A stretch of 64,000 nt of DNA from an uncultured Prochlorococcus sp. (GCA_902624785.1 CACNYU010000003.1:1-64000), one strand, 5' to 3'; counted from the stretch's first letter, positions 15,182-24,758 are shown. Notes: generated from the letters alone by a model not told the origin. Program-made: numbers and translations.

Positions 15182-15385
15182 AAAATTTAATTTAAAACTT
15201 TATAAAATTGTTGCATGATCAATAATCCACAATTAAGACCACTTAATAATTTTTTATACTATTGATATTTAAATAATCTTAATTTGCTTTTATTTGTAAA
15301 TTAAATAACAAAAAACTTAATCTTTTTACATTTGAGATTATTTTTAATTAATTAATCTAAAGAATAAAATCAAATCTTAAGAATT

Positions 15386-15583
15386 TCATTTTTTAGATTC
15401 AATAAGATAAATAATACTTTGCGTTTGATAACCTTTTTTGAGCCATTCTTTAAATTCTTCCGAAATTGCTTTGTATTCTCTTGATAGATTATCTTTTGAT
15501 AGATAATCCTGACGAAGCCTTACATAGTCTATAGAATTTTTACAAACCTCGATAACATTTTTATTATGATTTACTTGTTCCAT
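15386..15583 (-). CDS. Small hypothetical protein
   Basis: 65 residues from ATG 15583 (MEQVNHNKNVIEVCKNSIDY...). Charged helical protein with EYKAISEEFKEWLKKGYQTQ near the end. A TTG at 15592 is an alternative. Unknown. Confidence 0.5.
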   Translation of the reverse strand: MEQVNHNKNVIEVCKNSIDYVRLRQDYLSKDNLSREYKAISEEFKEWLKKGYQTQSIIYLIESKK

Positions 15584-16163
<580 letters not shown>

Positions 16164-16170
16164 TATTGTA

Positions 16171-16197
16171 ATTATTAAATAAATATGATTTAATAAT
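16171..16197. terminator. AT-only inverted repeat between convergent genes
   Basis: ATTATTAAAT (16171-16180) pairs with ATTTAATAAT (16188-16197) between psaC and the convergent gene. It overlaps the latter's stop. Possibly a weak bidirectional terminator. Confidence 0.35.
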
Positions 16198-16453
16198 CTT
16201 CATTAATTAGACTATCAGTTTCAGCTTCCACTATTTCTCTGATTTCTTCTACTGTATGCCTCCCATCATATTTTTCAAAGATATATATACCTGCAGCAAA
16301 TCTAAGATTGATATCATTCAATTCAACACCTAAATCCCTTATAAATTTCTTACATTCAGGAAATGTTGGGTTTTTCTCCTTTATGAATAGATTAAACTTT
16401 TTTCTTAAAGTCCTAGTCCATTGATGATTAAGATTGAGCTCTTGATTTCCCAT
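16190..16453 (-). CDS. Conserved hypothetical protein convergent with psaC
   Basis: 87 soluble residues: WTRTLRKKFNLFIKEKNPTF, then CKKFIRDLGVELNDINLRFA and an acidic C-terminus (HTVEEIREIVEAETDSLINED). Well-ordered helical sequence, no recognised family. Confidence 0.7.
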   Translation of the reverse strand: MGNQELNLNHQWTRTLRKKFNLFIKEKNPTFPECKKFIRDLGVELNDINLRFAAGIYIFEKYDGRHTVEEIREIVEAETDSLINEDY

Positions 16454-16513
16454 AATTGCAAATTTTTTATTGAAAATTTTGTAAAAAATTAAATAATTGG
16501 AAATATTCTATAG

Positions 16514-16693
16514 CTAAATTGAAATTCGATCTACAAACAAAATGTCTTGAACGACAATAGTATCAGGTTGATCTTCCTGATTAAAAAAAGAATCAGCTTC
16601 ACTTTGAATTCTTTTTTTATAAACATTTTTAACATATTCAACTTCCCTTCTCTCTTTATTGAGAATTGGGAATTGTGAAATTTTTAAATTCAC
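16514..16693 (-). CDS. 59-residue hypothetical protein with GTG start
   Basis: The frame from GTG 16693 reads NLKISQFPILNKERREVEYV, KNVYKKRIQSEADSFFNQED and ends VVQDILFVDRISI. The sequence is protein-like throughout. The first codon is GTG; no ATG is in frame upstream. It lies just upstream of the 16190 gene on the same strand. Confidence 0.55.
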   Translation of the reverse strand: MNLKISQFPILNKERREVEYVKNVYKKRIQSEADSFFNQEDQPDTIVVQDILFVDRISI

Positions 16694-17084
16694 CTTTATG
16701 ACCTCTTTACTTAATACTTATAGTTCTAACTACTCATAGAAAAATATGAAAAGAAATAAGGTTCGGTTTAAAGAATCAAATTGTACGGATAAATGATCAT
16801 CACTAAATTCATATACTTGTTAAGTTCAAATAAATCTTATGAATTTATATTGTATTTGTTTAATTTAAGTATTAAAAAATTTAATCAACTATCAAAAAAA
16901 TTAAAATATCATTGATTAAAGATCATTTCAATTAGATTTCTCAAAAGCTTCTGCAAACTTTTTTAAAAGTAATTAATTATGATTCCATTTTCAAAAATGA
17001 TTCAATAAAAATAAACATATTTTTCTAGATTTAAATACAATTTATTAAAAACTATCCTAAATTAAAAGTATAAATTTATTTGTG
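16694..17084. other. Intergenic, nothing recognised
   Basis: A 391-bp AT-rich spacer between divergent genes. I see no ORF, hairpin or repeat worth naming; both promoters should lie here. Confidence 0.5.
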
Positions 17085-17348
17085 ATGGAAAACAAATTCT
17101 CAGCATGGTGGAAAAGGCATAGGCGAGTAGTTACCTTTGGAGCTTTTTTAATTTTATTTGCCATGTATTTATCGCCAGTAATTAAGCAAGCAAAATATAA
17201 AAATGATTGTATTAATAATTCCAAAAAGGGACTTTTATCAGTCTGGAAAAATAACGAAACAGAAAGAGATATTGAAGAAAAATCTGGTTTGCCTGTTGAA
17301 GAGTTTGTAAAGATCGAAGCATATAGAAATTGTAATCATGCGAACTAA
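17085..17348 (+). CDS. Single-span membrane protein, unknown
   Basis: 87 residues: basic start (WWKRHRRV), one hydrophobic helix (VTFGAFLILFAMYLSPVI), then a soluble domain with two Cys (NDCINNSKK and YRNCNHAN). ATG 17085 is preferred to GTG 17082. Confidence 0.65.
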   Translation: MENKFSAWWKRHRRVVTFGAFLILFAMYLSPVIKQAKYKNDCINNSKKGLLSVWKNNETERDIEEKSGLPVEEFVKIEAYRNCNHAN

Positions 17349-17456
17349 ATGCAATAACAAAAGTAATATATATATAAATTAGTGATCTTAGATCTATACC
17401 TTTCTTAAATAAATATCATTTATGTAAAACATCTTTATAGTCCTGTATCTATCATT

Positions 17457-17765
17457 TCATAAAGAATTTATATATGGTACAAGATTATTTTTAAGGAATG
17501 TTGCTGTAAATATAAATAATGAAAGTATAGTTAATTGAACGACAAGCCAAGCCATTAATTTATAATTAGGATTTTTTGTAAAAAGAGAAATATTTTTTGT
17601 AATAAGCGAATTTAGATGAATAGTCTCTTTTTCTTCTTTTACTTGCTCTTTTACTGACTTTATTACTTTATCATCGGTATATACTGAATGTTGATTCGAA
17701 GCATTCTCAAGAAACTCGACAAACTGTTTTTGCTTATCAGAAAGTTCATTATCAGATTTATCCAT
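17457..17765 (-). CDS. C-terminally anchored hypothetical protein
   Basis: 102 residues: charged helical N-terminus (LSDKQKQFVEFLENASNQH) and one C-terminal hydrophobic helix (LMAWLVVQLTILSLFIFTAT). No family recognised. Confidence 0.6.
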   Translation of the reverse strand: MDKSDNELSDKQKQFVEFLENASNQHSVYTDDKVIKSVKEQVKEEKETIHLNSLITKNISLFTKNPNYKLMAWLVVQLTILSLFIFTATFLKNNLVPYINSL

Positions 17766-17837
17766 TTTAATATTTTATTTATTGAACTATCAGCTTAGTT
17801 TTAGTTTGGCATCATGTGAAGGAAATTTTTAACAACT

Positions 17838-18215
17838 TTATGCAGAATATGTACCATCAGTTTCTCTTCTAGCTTTAGCTAATATAATTTCATCAACAAT
17901 CTTTTCAATCATATATGCAGTTTTTATTCCATAGCAATCCTGTTTAAGACTATTTTTAAAATCACTTTGGATTACGTAGCTATATTCACAACATTCACAT
18001 TTCAAATCTATTTTTTTTCCCTTATAAACTTCCAGCGCTCTTTCAAAAACCCATCTCTGAAAATTAATATTTTCCCATTTGTCAAAATCAGACCATACAT
18101 CAAAATTATTCTCAAAAGTAGAGATTAATCCATCCACCTCATTAAGAGAGGCTAAGAGAGAATCTTGTCTAGGATTTTGTTTTTTTCCAATTAATTTTAT
18201 GGAATCCTGAATCAT
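17838..18215 (-). CDS. Cys-containing hypothetical protein
   Basis: 125 soluble residues with KCECCEY in the middle and a further Cys in KQDCYG, possibly a metal site. Helical ends. No family recognised. Confidence 0.6.
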   Translation of the reverse strand: MIQDSIKLIGKKQNPRQDSLLASLNEVDGLISTFENNFDVWSDFDKWENINFQRWVFERALEVYKGKKIDLKCECCEYSYVIQSDFKNSLKQDCYGIKTAYMIEKIVDEIILAKARRETDGTYSA

Positions 18216-18264
18216 TAAATAAAAATCATTAATTTAATTTAATTTGAAGAAATTAAAACAGAAT

Positions 18265-18477
18265 TTAGCAACATGAGCATTCATTTTCCGCTTCAGGATG
18301 AGCAGAGGTTAAAGCATCTGCGATATCTCTAAGCATATCCGCTACATATTGAGGTGGACATTGAAACTCGTTTATATAACGGACACTTTGCTTTGCCATT
18401 TCGTTATATGCAGGAAGTATTTGATTGTCGATCTGCTCTTGAGTTGGTTCCCATTTCGCTTTACAGGTATCAGACAT
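18265..18477 (-). CDS. Conserved small protein with CSCC tail
   Basis: 70 residues: EPTQEQIDNQILPAYNEMAK, FQCPPQYVADMLRDIADALT, and a C-terminal NECSCC cluster. The Cys-rich tail could bind metal. No family recognised. Confidence 0.65.
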   Translation of the reverse strand: MSDTCKAKWEPTQEQIDNQILPAYNEMAKQSVRYINEFQCPPQYVADMLRDIADALTSAHPEAENECSCC

Positions 18478-18729
18478 TTAATTATAAGATATTTCTCACA
18501 ATACTTTAATTTATTAATAATAACTACCTAAATAAAGAATTTCAAAATGAATTGAAAACACATATACAGGTACTTATGTTAAAAGAAGTTTCCTAAATAA
18601 AAAAAGTTTTAATATCCTCAAGAAAAAATCAAACAAATCAATATAATTATCAAATAAAAAGGTCTTTGATGTAAATCAGCATAAACACGGATTTACTAAA
18701 TAATATACAAGGTATTAGGTTGTATGTAT

Positions 18730-18848
18730 TGAGTTGGAGGCAATCTTTTTATGATTGAAAATCCGCCTGAAATTTAGTGTATTCCCGACAATGGGAATAT
18801 CTTGATAATTAAAGTTCATCAATTAGTCTGATAAGACTTCGTTTTATA
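18730..18848 (+). ncRNA. Candidate structured RNA with three hairpins
   Basis: In the 613-bp gap 18478-19090. Hairpin 1: GGAGGCAATC (18736-18745) with GATTG and CCGCC (18753-18757, 18763-18767). Hairpin 2: ATTCCC (18781-18786) with GGGAAT (18793-18798). Hairpin 3: AGTCT-gata-AGACT (18825-18838) followed by TCGTTTT, terminator-like on the plus strand. No ORF fits. The 5' end is unknown. Confidence 0.4.
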
Positions 18849-19090
18849 ATTACTAACGATACAAGTGCTAATTATAATCAAGATTTTCCCGTCATAACTT
18901 ACTTTAAAAATTCATGAGTAAATGAAATTTAATAAGTAAAAAAAACGCTTTTAATAAGCAAATAAAATTTCAAATTGATTCTAAAAAAGATAACTGATTT
19001 TATTGGTTGTCTTTTTTTTTAGAAATAAAATGATATTCCTTCAAATTTTAATGATATAAATATTAAAAATTTATCTGACAATTTTCAAAA

Positions 19091-20278
19091 TTATTTTTTT
19101 GCTAATACTCTATTAATTTCCCAACAACTTATATCAACGCTACAATTTCTATCTAAAGCTTTTTCAGCAAGGCATCTACCTATTAATGGTGCAAATTTGA
19201 ATGATTGACCTGAACCTCCAGAAAAAACAGTAATATTTGACTTGGGTTTATCAAGGATAAAATTTACGTCGCTTGTCATTGTATAGGGGCTTACAAAAGT
19301 TTCATCACAGCCAATTACACCATTTATATTATTTAAAATAAAATCATCCAGCATTTTTTTCAAAGGATCTATAAAAGGATTTTCCATTGACTTATTATCT
19401 ACCCCAATAATATTTGGTGGGGCCCAGTCTATTCCTACTTTTATTCTTGGAAGATTATTTTTATTTCTACTTAGAACAGGAAAGCCATAATATAATCCTC
19501 CATCTTCATTCCTTGATTTTTGAAAACAAAACCATTGAGGATAACTATTAATAAATTTCTCTTCAACCAAATAATGAGCCCAAAGCATAGGCCATATTTT
19601 AATATCAAGCTTTAAACCTATATTTTCTAATAGCTGGTTAGTCCACATTCCAGAAGCGACAATTAGTTGATCGAAAGTAACAGAATGATTTTCGATAATT
19701 TCAAGTTCATTATTTTTTTCATTAATTCTTTTTATTCTGCAATCTTCAAATATCTGATTACCATTTCTTTTTATAATTTGTATCCAATTCTCAATAGCTA
19801 TATTACTTAAGATTGCTCCTGCGCTTGGTTCAAATAGGCCAACAAAATGATCTTTAGGTTTGATAGGAAATCTTTCCGAAATCTTTTCTGAAGATAGAAA
19901 CTCATATGGAATTTTCTGCTCATCCATGACTTTTTGAGCTCCAGGGATAGAACCTTCAATTGTTTCTTCATCCCAAGATTCTCCATAAAAGAGTAAACCA
20001 TGTTCCTTCCTAAGAGGTTTATTTGATAATAATTCTAGTTCTGACCATAGTCTATTTGATTCCTTAGCAAGTTTACAAAGGACTGGATCTGAGTACATCT
20101 CTCTATACATTCTTGACTCACCAAAACTACTTCCATCAGCATTAGCAATTTTTTGAGCTTCAAATACAGCAATATTTTTTATACCCATTTCACTTAGTGT
20201 TGCTGCAGCACTGAGGCCAGCCATACCACCACCAATAATTGCTATATCTATATGTTTTGGGATACTAAGATTATGCAT
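19091..20278 (-). CDS. Sarcosine-oxidase-like FAD-dependent amine oxidase
   Basis: 395 residues of the MSOX/N-methyltryptophan oxidase group: FAD-binding GGGMAG (16-21), the family signature GSSFGESR (49-56), and a C-terminal GSGQSFKFAPLIGRCLAE. Such enzymes oxidise secondary or N-methyl amino acids at the C-N bond. The covalent flavin Cys of MSOX (C-M-Y-T) is replaced by Ser (S-P-Y-T-M-T-S-D). The ATG overlaps the stop of the dehydrogenase gene (TAATG), making it the last gene of a coupled three-gene operon. The substrate is unknown. Confidence 0.85.
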   Translation of the reverse strand: MHNLSIPKHIDIAIIGGGMAGLSAAATLSEMGIKNIAVFEAQKIANADGSSFGESRMYREMYSDPVLCKLAKESNRLWSELELLSNKPLRKEHGLLFYGESWDEETIEGSIPGAQKVMDEQKIPYEFLSSEKISERFPIKPKDHFVGLFEPSAGAILSNIAIENWIQIIKRNGNQIFEDCRIKRINEKNNELEIIENHSVTFDQLIVASGMWTNQLLENIGLKLDIKIWPMLWAHYLVEEKFINSYPQWFCFQKSRNEDGGLYYGFPVLSRNKNNLPRIKVGIDWAPPNIIGVDNKSMENPFIDPLKKMLDDFILNNINGVIGCDETFVSPYTMTSDVNFILDKPKSNITVFSGGSGQSFKFAPLIGRCLAEKALDRNCSVDISCWEINRVLAKK

Positions 20279-21327
20279 TAATTTAAGAATGACTTACCTA
20301 TTATTTCTTTTCTTTCATTTTGCATTAGACATAAAATTTCTTTAGATTCTAAACCACTTTGTTCAAGAGATAAATAAGTAAAACATTTCTTCCTAACTTC
20401 CTCTTGCACGAAATTATATACTTTTTCGGGAGAGGTTCTAGTCCATGCATCAGGCGCATATTTCTCAATAGAGTCAGCAATTACTGCTCCTGCATTAACA
20501 AGTGGATCAGGAATAATTACTACGTTTGAATCTATAAGTTTTACAGGGATTATATTATTACTAAAGGGGGCATTAGCTGCTGAAATAATCGCTTTAGTTT
20601 TTAGAAGGGATTGAGCAATGCTTGTATTTATAAGCCCTGAAATAGAGCATGGAAATATTACATCAAAATTCTGTCGATACCAATTCTTATTATTTCCAAG
20701 TGATATTACTCCAGGAATATTAGTCCTTTCAATGTCAATATCCACTACAAAGGTTTTTATTTTTCTTTTAACAAGTTCTGATGCAACAATTCGTCCAACC
20801 GATCCACATCCATGTACCAGAATTCCATTAGGAAAATCTTGTTGAAAACATTTCTGAAATGCTTCAAATGCGCCTATAACACCCATCCCAGTAGCAGTAC
20901 TCGCATCAACTTTACTATTAATAGCTGCTAAAACATGAGGAGTTAGTTTAAATAATTTCTCCATATCATTAATATTTGTATTCAAATCACATCCTGTTAT
21001 CATCTTTCCTTGCAAATTTTGAAGAAGTTTAGATGTTATAGATATAAGTTTATCCTTGACCAATGAAATATCTGAAGATCTAGCAACAACTTTTCCACCC
21101 GAAAAACCAGTAGAGTAAAGACTATGTTTGCTCTTCATAAGATTTGCCAATCTAAAACCGTCCTGAATACACTCCATATCTGTTTCATAATTTAGGAGTC
21201 TTAATCCTCCATTAGCGGGATGTTCCTCAAGTTTATTTTCTGCCACAATAAAAATAGATAATTCCTCACTTATATATTCGGCAAGTATGCCAACTTCACT
21301 TTTCTGTTGAGTCTGTAAATTAAGCAT
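20278..21327 (-). CDS. Leucine/glutamate-dehydrogenase-like amino acid dehydrogenase
   Basis: 349 residues of the Glu/Leu/Phe/Val dehydrogenase family: NGGLRLLNYETD, catalytic K67 in MKSKHS with GGK at 77-79, D114 in TGCDLNTN, then a Rossmann motif VHGCGSVG (171-178) with VVDID as second strand. It should interconvert an amino acid and its 2-oxo acid using NAD(P). Its ends overlap both neighbours by one base, in the middle of the operon. The precise substrate cannot be told; residues around the pocket differ from typical LeuDH. Confidence 0.82.
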   Translation of the reverse strand: MLNLQTQQKSEVGILAEYISEELSIFIVAENKLEEHPANGGLRLLNYETDMECIQDGFRLANLMKSKHSLYSTGFSGGKVVARSSDISLVKDKLISITSKLLQNLQGKMITGCDLNTNINDMEKLFKLTPHVLAAINSKVDASTATGMGVIGAFEAFQKCFQQDFPNGILVHGCGSVGRIVASELVKRKIKTFVVDIDIERTNIPGVISLGNNKNWYRQNFDVIFPCSISGLINTSIAQSLLKTKAIISAANAPFSNNIIPVKLIDSNVVIIPDPLVNAGAVIADSIEKYAPDAWTRTSPEKVYNFVQEEVRKKCFTYLSLEQSGLESKEILCLMQNERKEIIGKSFLN

Positions 21328-22379
21328 TAAACTTTCTCCATCATGAGGTGATGTTCTACATAATCAAGACTCCAATTTTCAGGATCATTACTTATTCGTT
21401 TTGTTAAGCGATTAAAAAGTATATCAACCGGATTTAAGTTCGCATGATTATTTTTATCTAAAGCAGAAATAAAACTATGTCTACTCCAGCTTCTTATGGT
21501 TTCCATTAATCCTATTGAAAATTCCTCAGTATTTTGATTAACTTTCCACTTTTTCTTATATGGACAATCTACATATACAGTTCTTTCCTTAATTAGTCTT
21601 AACCCTTTTTTATAAGCTGCAGAATCCTTATTAATTAAAGGCGAGATAAACTCTTCAGGAGACTTATAAAAATTCTGGATCGTACCTTTCTGATATTCAG
21701 TTTCTGTAATAATATTTTCTTCAAGCAACTCTTTCCAAATAGCATGAATTTCATCATGAACATTCACTGTCTTACCACCATTATTCCCGAGATATCTATT
21801 TTCATTATCTCTAGATAAATTAACTGTAAGGAATTTTCCACCAATTTTAAGTTCTTGACTTCTAATATCAAGGATTTGATTCCAGTCATATAATGCTTGC
21901 TTTAAAAAATCACTTCTTGCAGTTTGATTATTTGATGCGAGTACATGAGTATGATCATTGAGATTCTCAACCTTTTTATTAAGCCAATGCATAGCTGTAG
22001 CTGAGAATCCAAAATCAATAAATCCAGAAGGAACAAGCTGATCATAAAAACTACCAGCGCATAAAAAAGTCTTTACTAATTCATTATTAGTTGATTGGAT
22101 TGATAAGTTATTAATTAAAGCCTGATTGTCATTTGAATAAAGATCATTGCCTATCAAAGTAATCTCAGTAGATTGATTCTTTTCGTGTATATTATTTATA
22201 ATATTCTCCCAAAACTCAGACGCGGTGCCACCATCTGCAGCACCATAATCCATTAAAATAACATTTTCGCTTATATTTAGATCAGAGATACATTCTTTCC
22301 CCCAGTCACTTGCAAGATCAATACAGAGCTTTGCACCAGCTGTCTGCTCGCTGTAGCCCTTAGTCATTGCTATTATCAT
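21327..22379 (-). CDS. SABATH-type carboxyl methyltransferase
   Basis: 350 residues resembling the plant SABATH family (salicylate, jasmonate and indole-acetate carboxyl methyltransferases): N-terminal GYSEQTAG, SAM motif VILMDYGAADGGTAS (40-54, D44 central), FSATAMHWL (124-132, matching the S-S-x-x-x-x-W-L block), and a late Y.SPEEF region. It would methylate a carboxylate of a small acid. It is the first gene of the three-gene operon; the stop overlaps the dehydrogenase start. Such proteins are unusual in bacteria. Confidence 0.8.
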   Translation of the reverse strand: MIIAMTKGYSEQTAGAKLCIDLASDWGKECISDLNISENVILMDYGAADGGTASEFWENIINNIHEKNQSTEITLIGNDLYSNDNQALINNLSIQSTNNELVKTFLCAGSFYDQLVPSGFIDFGFSATAMHWLNKKVENLNDHTHVLASNNQTARSDFLKQALYDWNQILDIRSQELKIGGKFLTVNLSRDNENRYLGNNGGKTVNVHDEIHAIWKELLEENIITETEYQKGTIQNFYKSPEEFISPLINKDSAAYKKGLRLIKERTVYVDCPYKKKWKVNQNTEEFSIGLMETIRSWSRHSFISALDKNNHANLNPVDILFNRLTKRISNDPENWSLDYVEHHLMMEKV

Positions 22380-22548
22380 AAAATATAAAGAAATTATTAA
22401 GACAGCTTAATGCTACATGGTTAATTTGGTTTCTGCGGTTATTTCCAAAAATGAAGTTTAATAAGGCACAGATAAGTAGATCATATTCTCATATTATTTC
22501 CTTTAAACAAAATATTTTGAATTTTAAAATTACTAGAAGAAAAAAATT

Positions 22549-22701
22549 TTACCAATCAGGATAATTAAAATCATCGCCAATAGGCTCTTCATAGAAATCT
22601 CCTGATTTAAGACCTTTTTTGTAGATATTTATCACTTTTTGATAATTTGCGACCGAGGGGATGAGATCTCCTACATATACTGGATTATCATCTATATTCA
22701 T
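22549..22701 (-). CDS. 50-residue acidic protein
   Basis: MNIDDNPVYVGDLIPSVANY followed by KVINIYKKGLKSGDFYEEPI and an acidic end (GDDFNYPDW). Soluble. It lies upstream of the SABATH operon on the same strand; whether it is part of it is uncertain (170 bp apart). Confidence 0.5.
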   Translation of the reverse strand: MNIDDNPVYVGDLIPSVANYQKVINIYKKGLKSGDFYEEPIGDDFNYPDW

Positions 22702-22741
22702 CAGTATAAAATTTAATTAATGTTTCTTACATTTTAAAACC

Positions 22742-22772
22742 AAATCCTCGGTTGGGATTTTTTATTTTTTTA
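22742..22772 (+). terminator. Hairpin with T-run
   Basis: AAATCC (22742-22747) pairs with GGATTT (22755-22760), followed by a long T-rich tract on the plus strand. No plus-strand gene ends here; on the minus strand it sits between two small genes and could serve the upstream one. Confidence 0.4.
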
Positions 22773-22838
22773 GATTATTTAAAAATAAGTAAATTTATTA
22801 AAAAATAATTTTTAAGATTTGAAATTAATGGAAATAAT

Positions 22839-23054
22839 CTACTTACGAAGAGGTGATCCTCCTTTGCCAAAAAGTAATTTTATTATTTGTTTGAAAATAC
22901 TCGAATCAATTCTCTTATGATTTTCATTTTTAGATAAATGTGAAAGATCTCTATAAAATTTTCTTGTCACTTTATCTTCTTCTTCTGAGGGCCAAAGTAA
23001 TTCCGAACCTTCATCAAATTCTTCTTTATATCTTTCTTTAGACTTCCCCATCAT
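22839..23054 (-). CDS. Small charged hypothetical protein
   Basis: 71 residues, highly charged (GKSKERYKEEFDEGSELLWP, KVTRKFYRDLSHLSK) with a basic end. No family recognised. Confidence 0.5.
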   Translation of the reverse strand: MMGKSKERYKEEFDEGSELLWPSEEEDKVTRKFYRDLSHLSKNENHKRIDSSIFKQIIKLLFGKGGSPLRK

Positions 23055-23130
23055 TTATTAATAAATTGATGCGATTAATTAAACATGATACTACTTTGAA
23101 CTTTTTGATTAATTCAATTTTCACATTTTT

Positions 23131-23466
23131 TTATTTTTTTAATTTTCTTAGACTATCTGATAATAAGTATCCAGAATACATTGCAAAGTATCCAATCACT
23201 AAAAATAAACTTACCCTTAAAAAAAATAGAAGATATAAACCTTTATTTAAAATATTTAATAAATCTAAAATCCATCCACTAAAAGTAGTTAGAGATCCAC
23301 AAAAACTAAAGCAAAGAAATAATTTGATTTTTTTTGATACATGAAGATTATTTATAAATCCAAAAATGAAGCATCCTAGAATATTTACAAAAAAAATATT
23401 GTCCATCTTCCACCTAATTAAAGAACCTAAAATAGAACCTGCAGAAATAACAAAAAACTCAAACAT
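23131..23466 (-). CDS. crcB: Fluoride channel subunit CrcB/Fluc
   Basis: 111 residues, four hydrophobic segments. Family marks: GSILGSLIRW at the N-terminus, the pore Asn in FFVNILGCFIFG, and FCGSLTTFSGW with the T-T-F-S motif. CrcB dimers export fluoride. The ATG abuts the stop of the next subunit gene, so both are co-expressed and probably form a heterodimer. No crcB-type fluoride riboswitch was seen in front of the pair. Confidence 0.88.
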   Translation of the reverse strand: MFEFFVISAGSILGSLIRWKMDNIFFVNILGCFIFGFINNLHVSKKIKLFLCFSFCGSLTTFSGWILDLLNILNKGLYLLFFLRVSLFLVIGYFAMYSGYLLSDSLRKLKK

Positions 23467-23853
23467 CTAAAAATTGACAACTAATAATCCAAGAGAAATT
23501 GCTAACAATCCTAAAAATACAGATGAAAAAATAATGATTGAAATATCTTTATATTTTCTTTTAATTGATAATTTGAATAAATCATTAATAAAGGAGGAAA
23601 ATGTACTTAAGCTGCCAGCAAATCCAAAAAGAAATAAAATAACAAATTCTCTATAAATTTTTAAATCACTATTATTATTTAATGATAATGAGGCACCCAA
23701 AATTACTGAAGCAAATAAATTTACGAGTAACAATCTCCTCCTTTTACTTAACTTTATTGAATAAAATCTAGTTATCAAGATATATCTTAAATTTGCGCCT
23801 AGCAATGATCCAGTTGAAATCGCAGAAAAATGAATTAAAGGAGAAATATTCAT
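23467..23853 (-). CDS. crcB: Fluoride channel subunit CrcB/Fluc, second paralogue
   Basis: 128 residues: GSLLGANLRYILITRF, LLVNLFASVILG with the pore Asn, and FGFAGSLSTFSSF matching the FCGSLTTFS block with S-T-F-S. Less canonical than its neighbour (the Cys is Ala). First gene of the pair. Confidence 0.85.
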   Translation of the reverse strand: MNISPLIHFSAISTGSLLGANLRYILITRFYSIKLSKRRRLLLVNLFASVILGASLSLNNNSDLKIYREFVILFLFGFAGSLSTFSSFINDLFKLSIKRKYKDISIIIFSSVFLGLLAISLGLLVVNF

Positions 23854-23935
23854 TAATTTTTAATATTTTATGATTTAAAACTGAATTTAATATTTTTGAA
23901 AATAATAATTTTTATTATCTCTTTTGAATAACTAT

Positions 23936-24319
23936 TCATTTCTTATCAAACAGTTCAAAAAAATCATTTGAATTCATATCTGGATAACTTTTATCTTTAA
24001 CAGCATTTATTGCTTTTGAATAATATCTATATTTCATTTGATAATCACATAACAAAATAATTATCCTCCAATATTTAATAAGAAATCTATCATTTATTTC
24101 TCTAAATTTATATGGGTGTGTTTCTTTTAGCTGAGATTTATTATTTAAATATTTTTTTTCTATCCAATTAAACATATCTTTAGCTTTGCCATTAATTTTC
24201 CCATTTTTAATCCATTTTTTAATATATATTTCATCTCCTTCTTCAATAATCAGGCATTTCTCAGGAGAGGGTAGGGAAAGAGTATGAAACTTCTCTATAA
24301 AATTTTCAACAAGCTTCAT
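23936..24319 (-). CDS. Hypothetical soluble protein
   Basis: 127 residues, basic and aromatic-rich (YIKKWIKNGKINGKAKDMF, YWRIIILLCDYQMKYRYYSK). No family recognised. Confidence 0.55.
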   Translation of the reverse strand: MKLVENFIEKFHTLSLPSPEKCLIIEEGDEIYIKKWIKNGKINGKAKDMFNWIEKKYLNNKSQLKETHPYKFREINDRFLIKYWRIIILLCDYQMKYRYYSKAINAVKDKSYPDMNSNDFFELFDKK

Positions 24320-24386
24320 ATCATTTATTATTTTTTTTAATTTTACTTAAAATTTATACAAAAAATGGACATTAAATAAATACTTT

Positions 24387-24758
24387 CTATTGGGAATATA
24401 TTATTAAAACTTCATTAATAGGTAAGTTAGTCTTTATAAGCTTACTAAATACTGCCCATTCTTTTATTTCATCTTCTGAAAGTTTATAAAATCTTTTTGA
24501 AAAACATTTATTTAACTCCTTAGGCTTAACTTTAAAAAGATCCTCAATATCTTCGGCACTATAAATATCATTCAGATCGCAAAAATTCCAATTTTGCTTT
24601 TCGTCTTCGGAAAGTATTTCATAAATTGATTCTGGAACTATGACTTCTTCCGTCCAATCTTCTGAATAATTTTTTTTATCAACTTTAAGTTGATCAGTCA
24701 TTCTCCTATTAACTAATTTCAGCCATTCGCAAAAATCTTTTATTTCAACTTCATTCAT
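24387..24758 (-). CDS. Acidic hypothetical protein
   Basis: 123 residues, strongly acidic, with repeated LSEDE motifs (ILSEDEKQNW and KLSEDEIKEW). Ends LPINEVLIIYSQ. No family recognised. Confidence 0.55.
   Translation of the reverse strand: MNEVEIKDFCEWLKLVNRRMTDQLKVDKKNYSEDWTEEVIVPESIYEILSEDEKQNWNFCDLNDIYSAEDIEDLFKVKPKELNKCFSKRFYKLSEDEIKEWAVFSKLIKTNLPINEVLIIYSQ

Noticed and set aside
23854-23935. Fluoride riboswitch before the crcB pair
   Set aside because: No crcB-motif sequence or pseudoknot could be recognised in the short leader.
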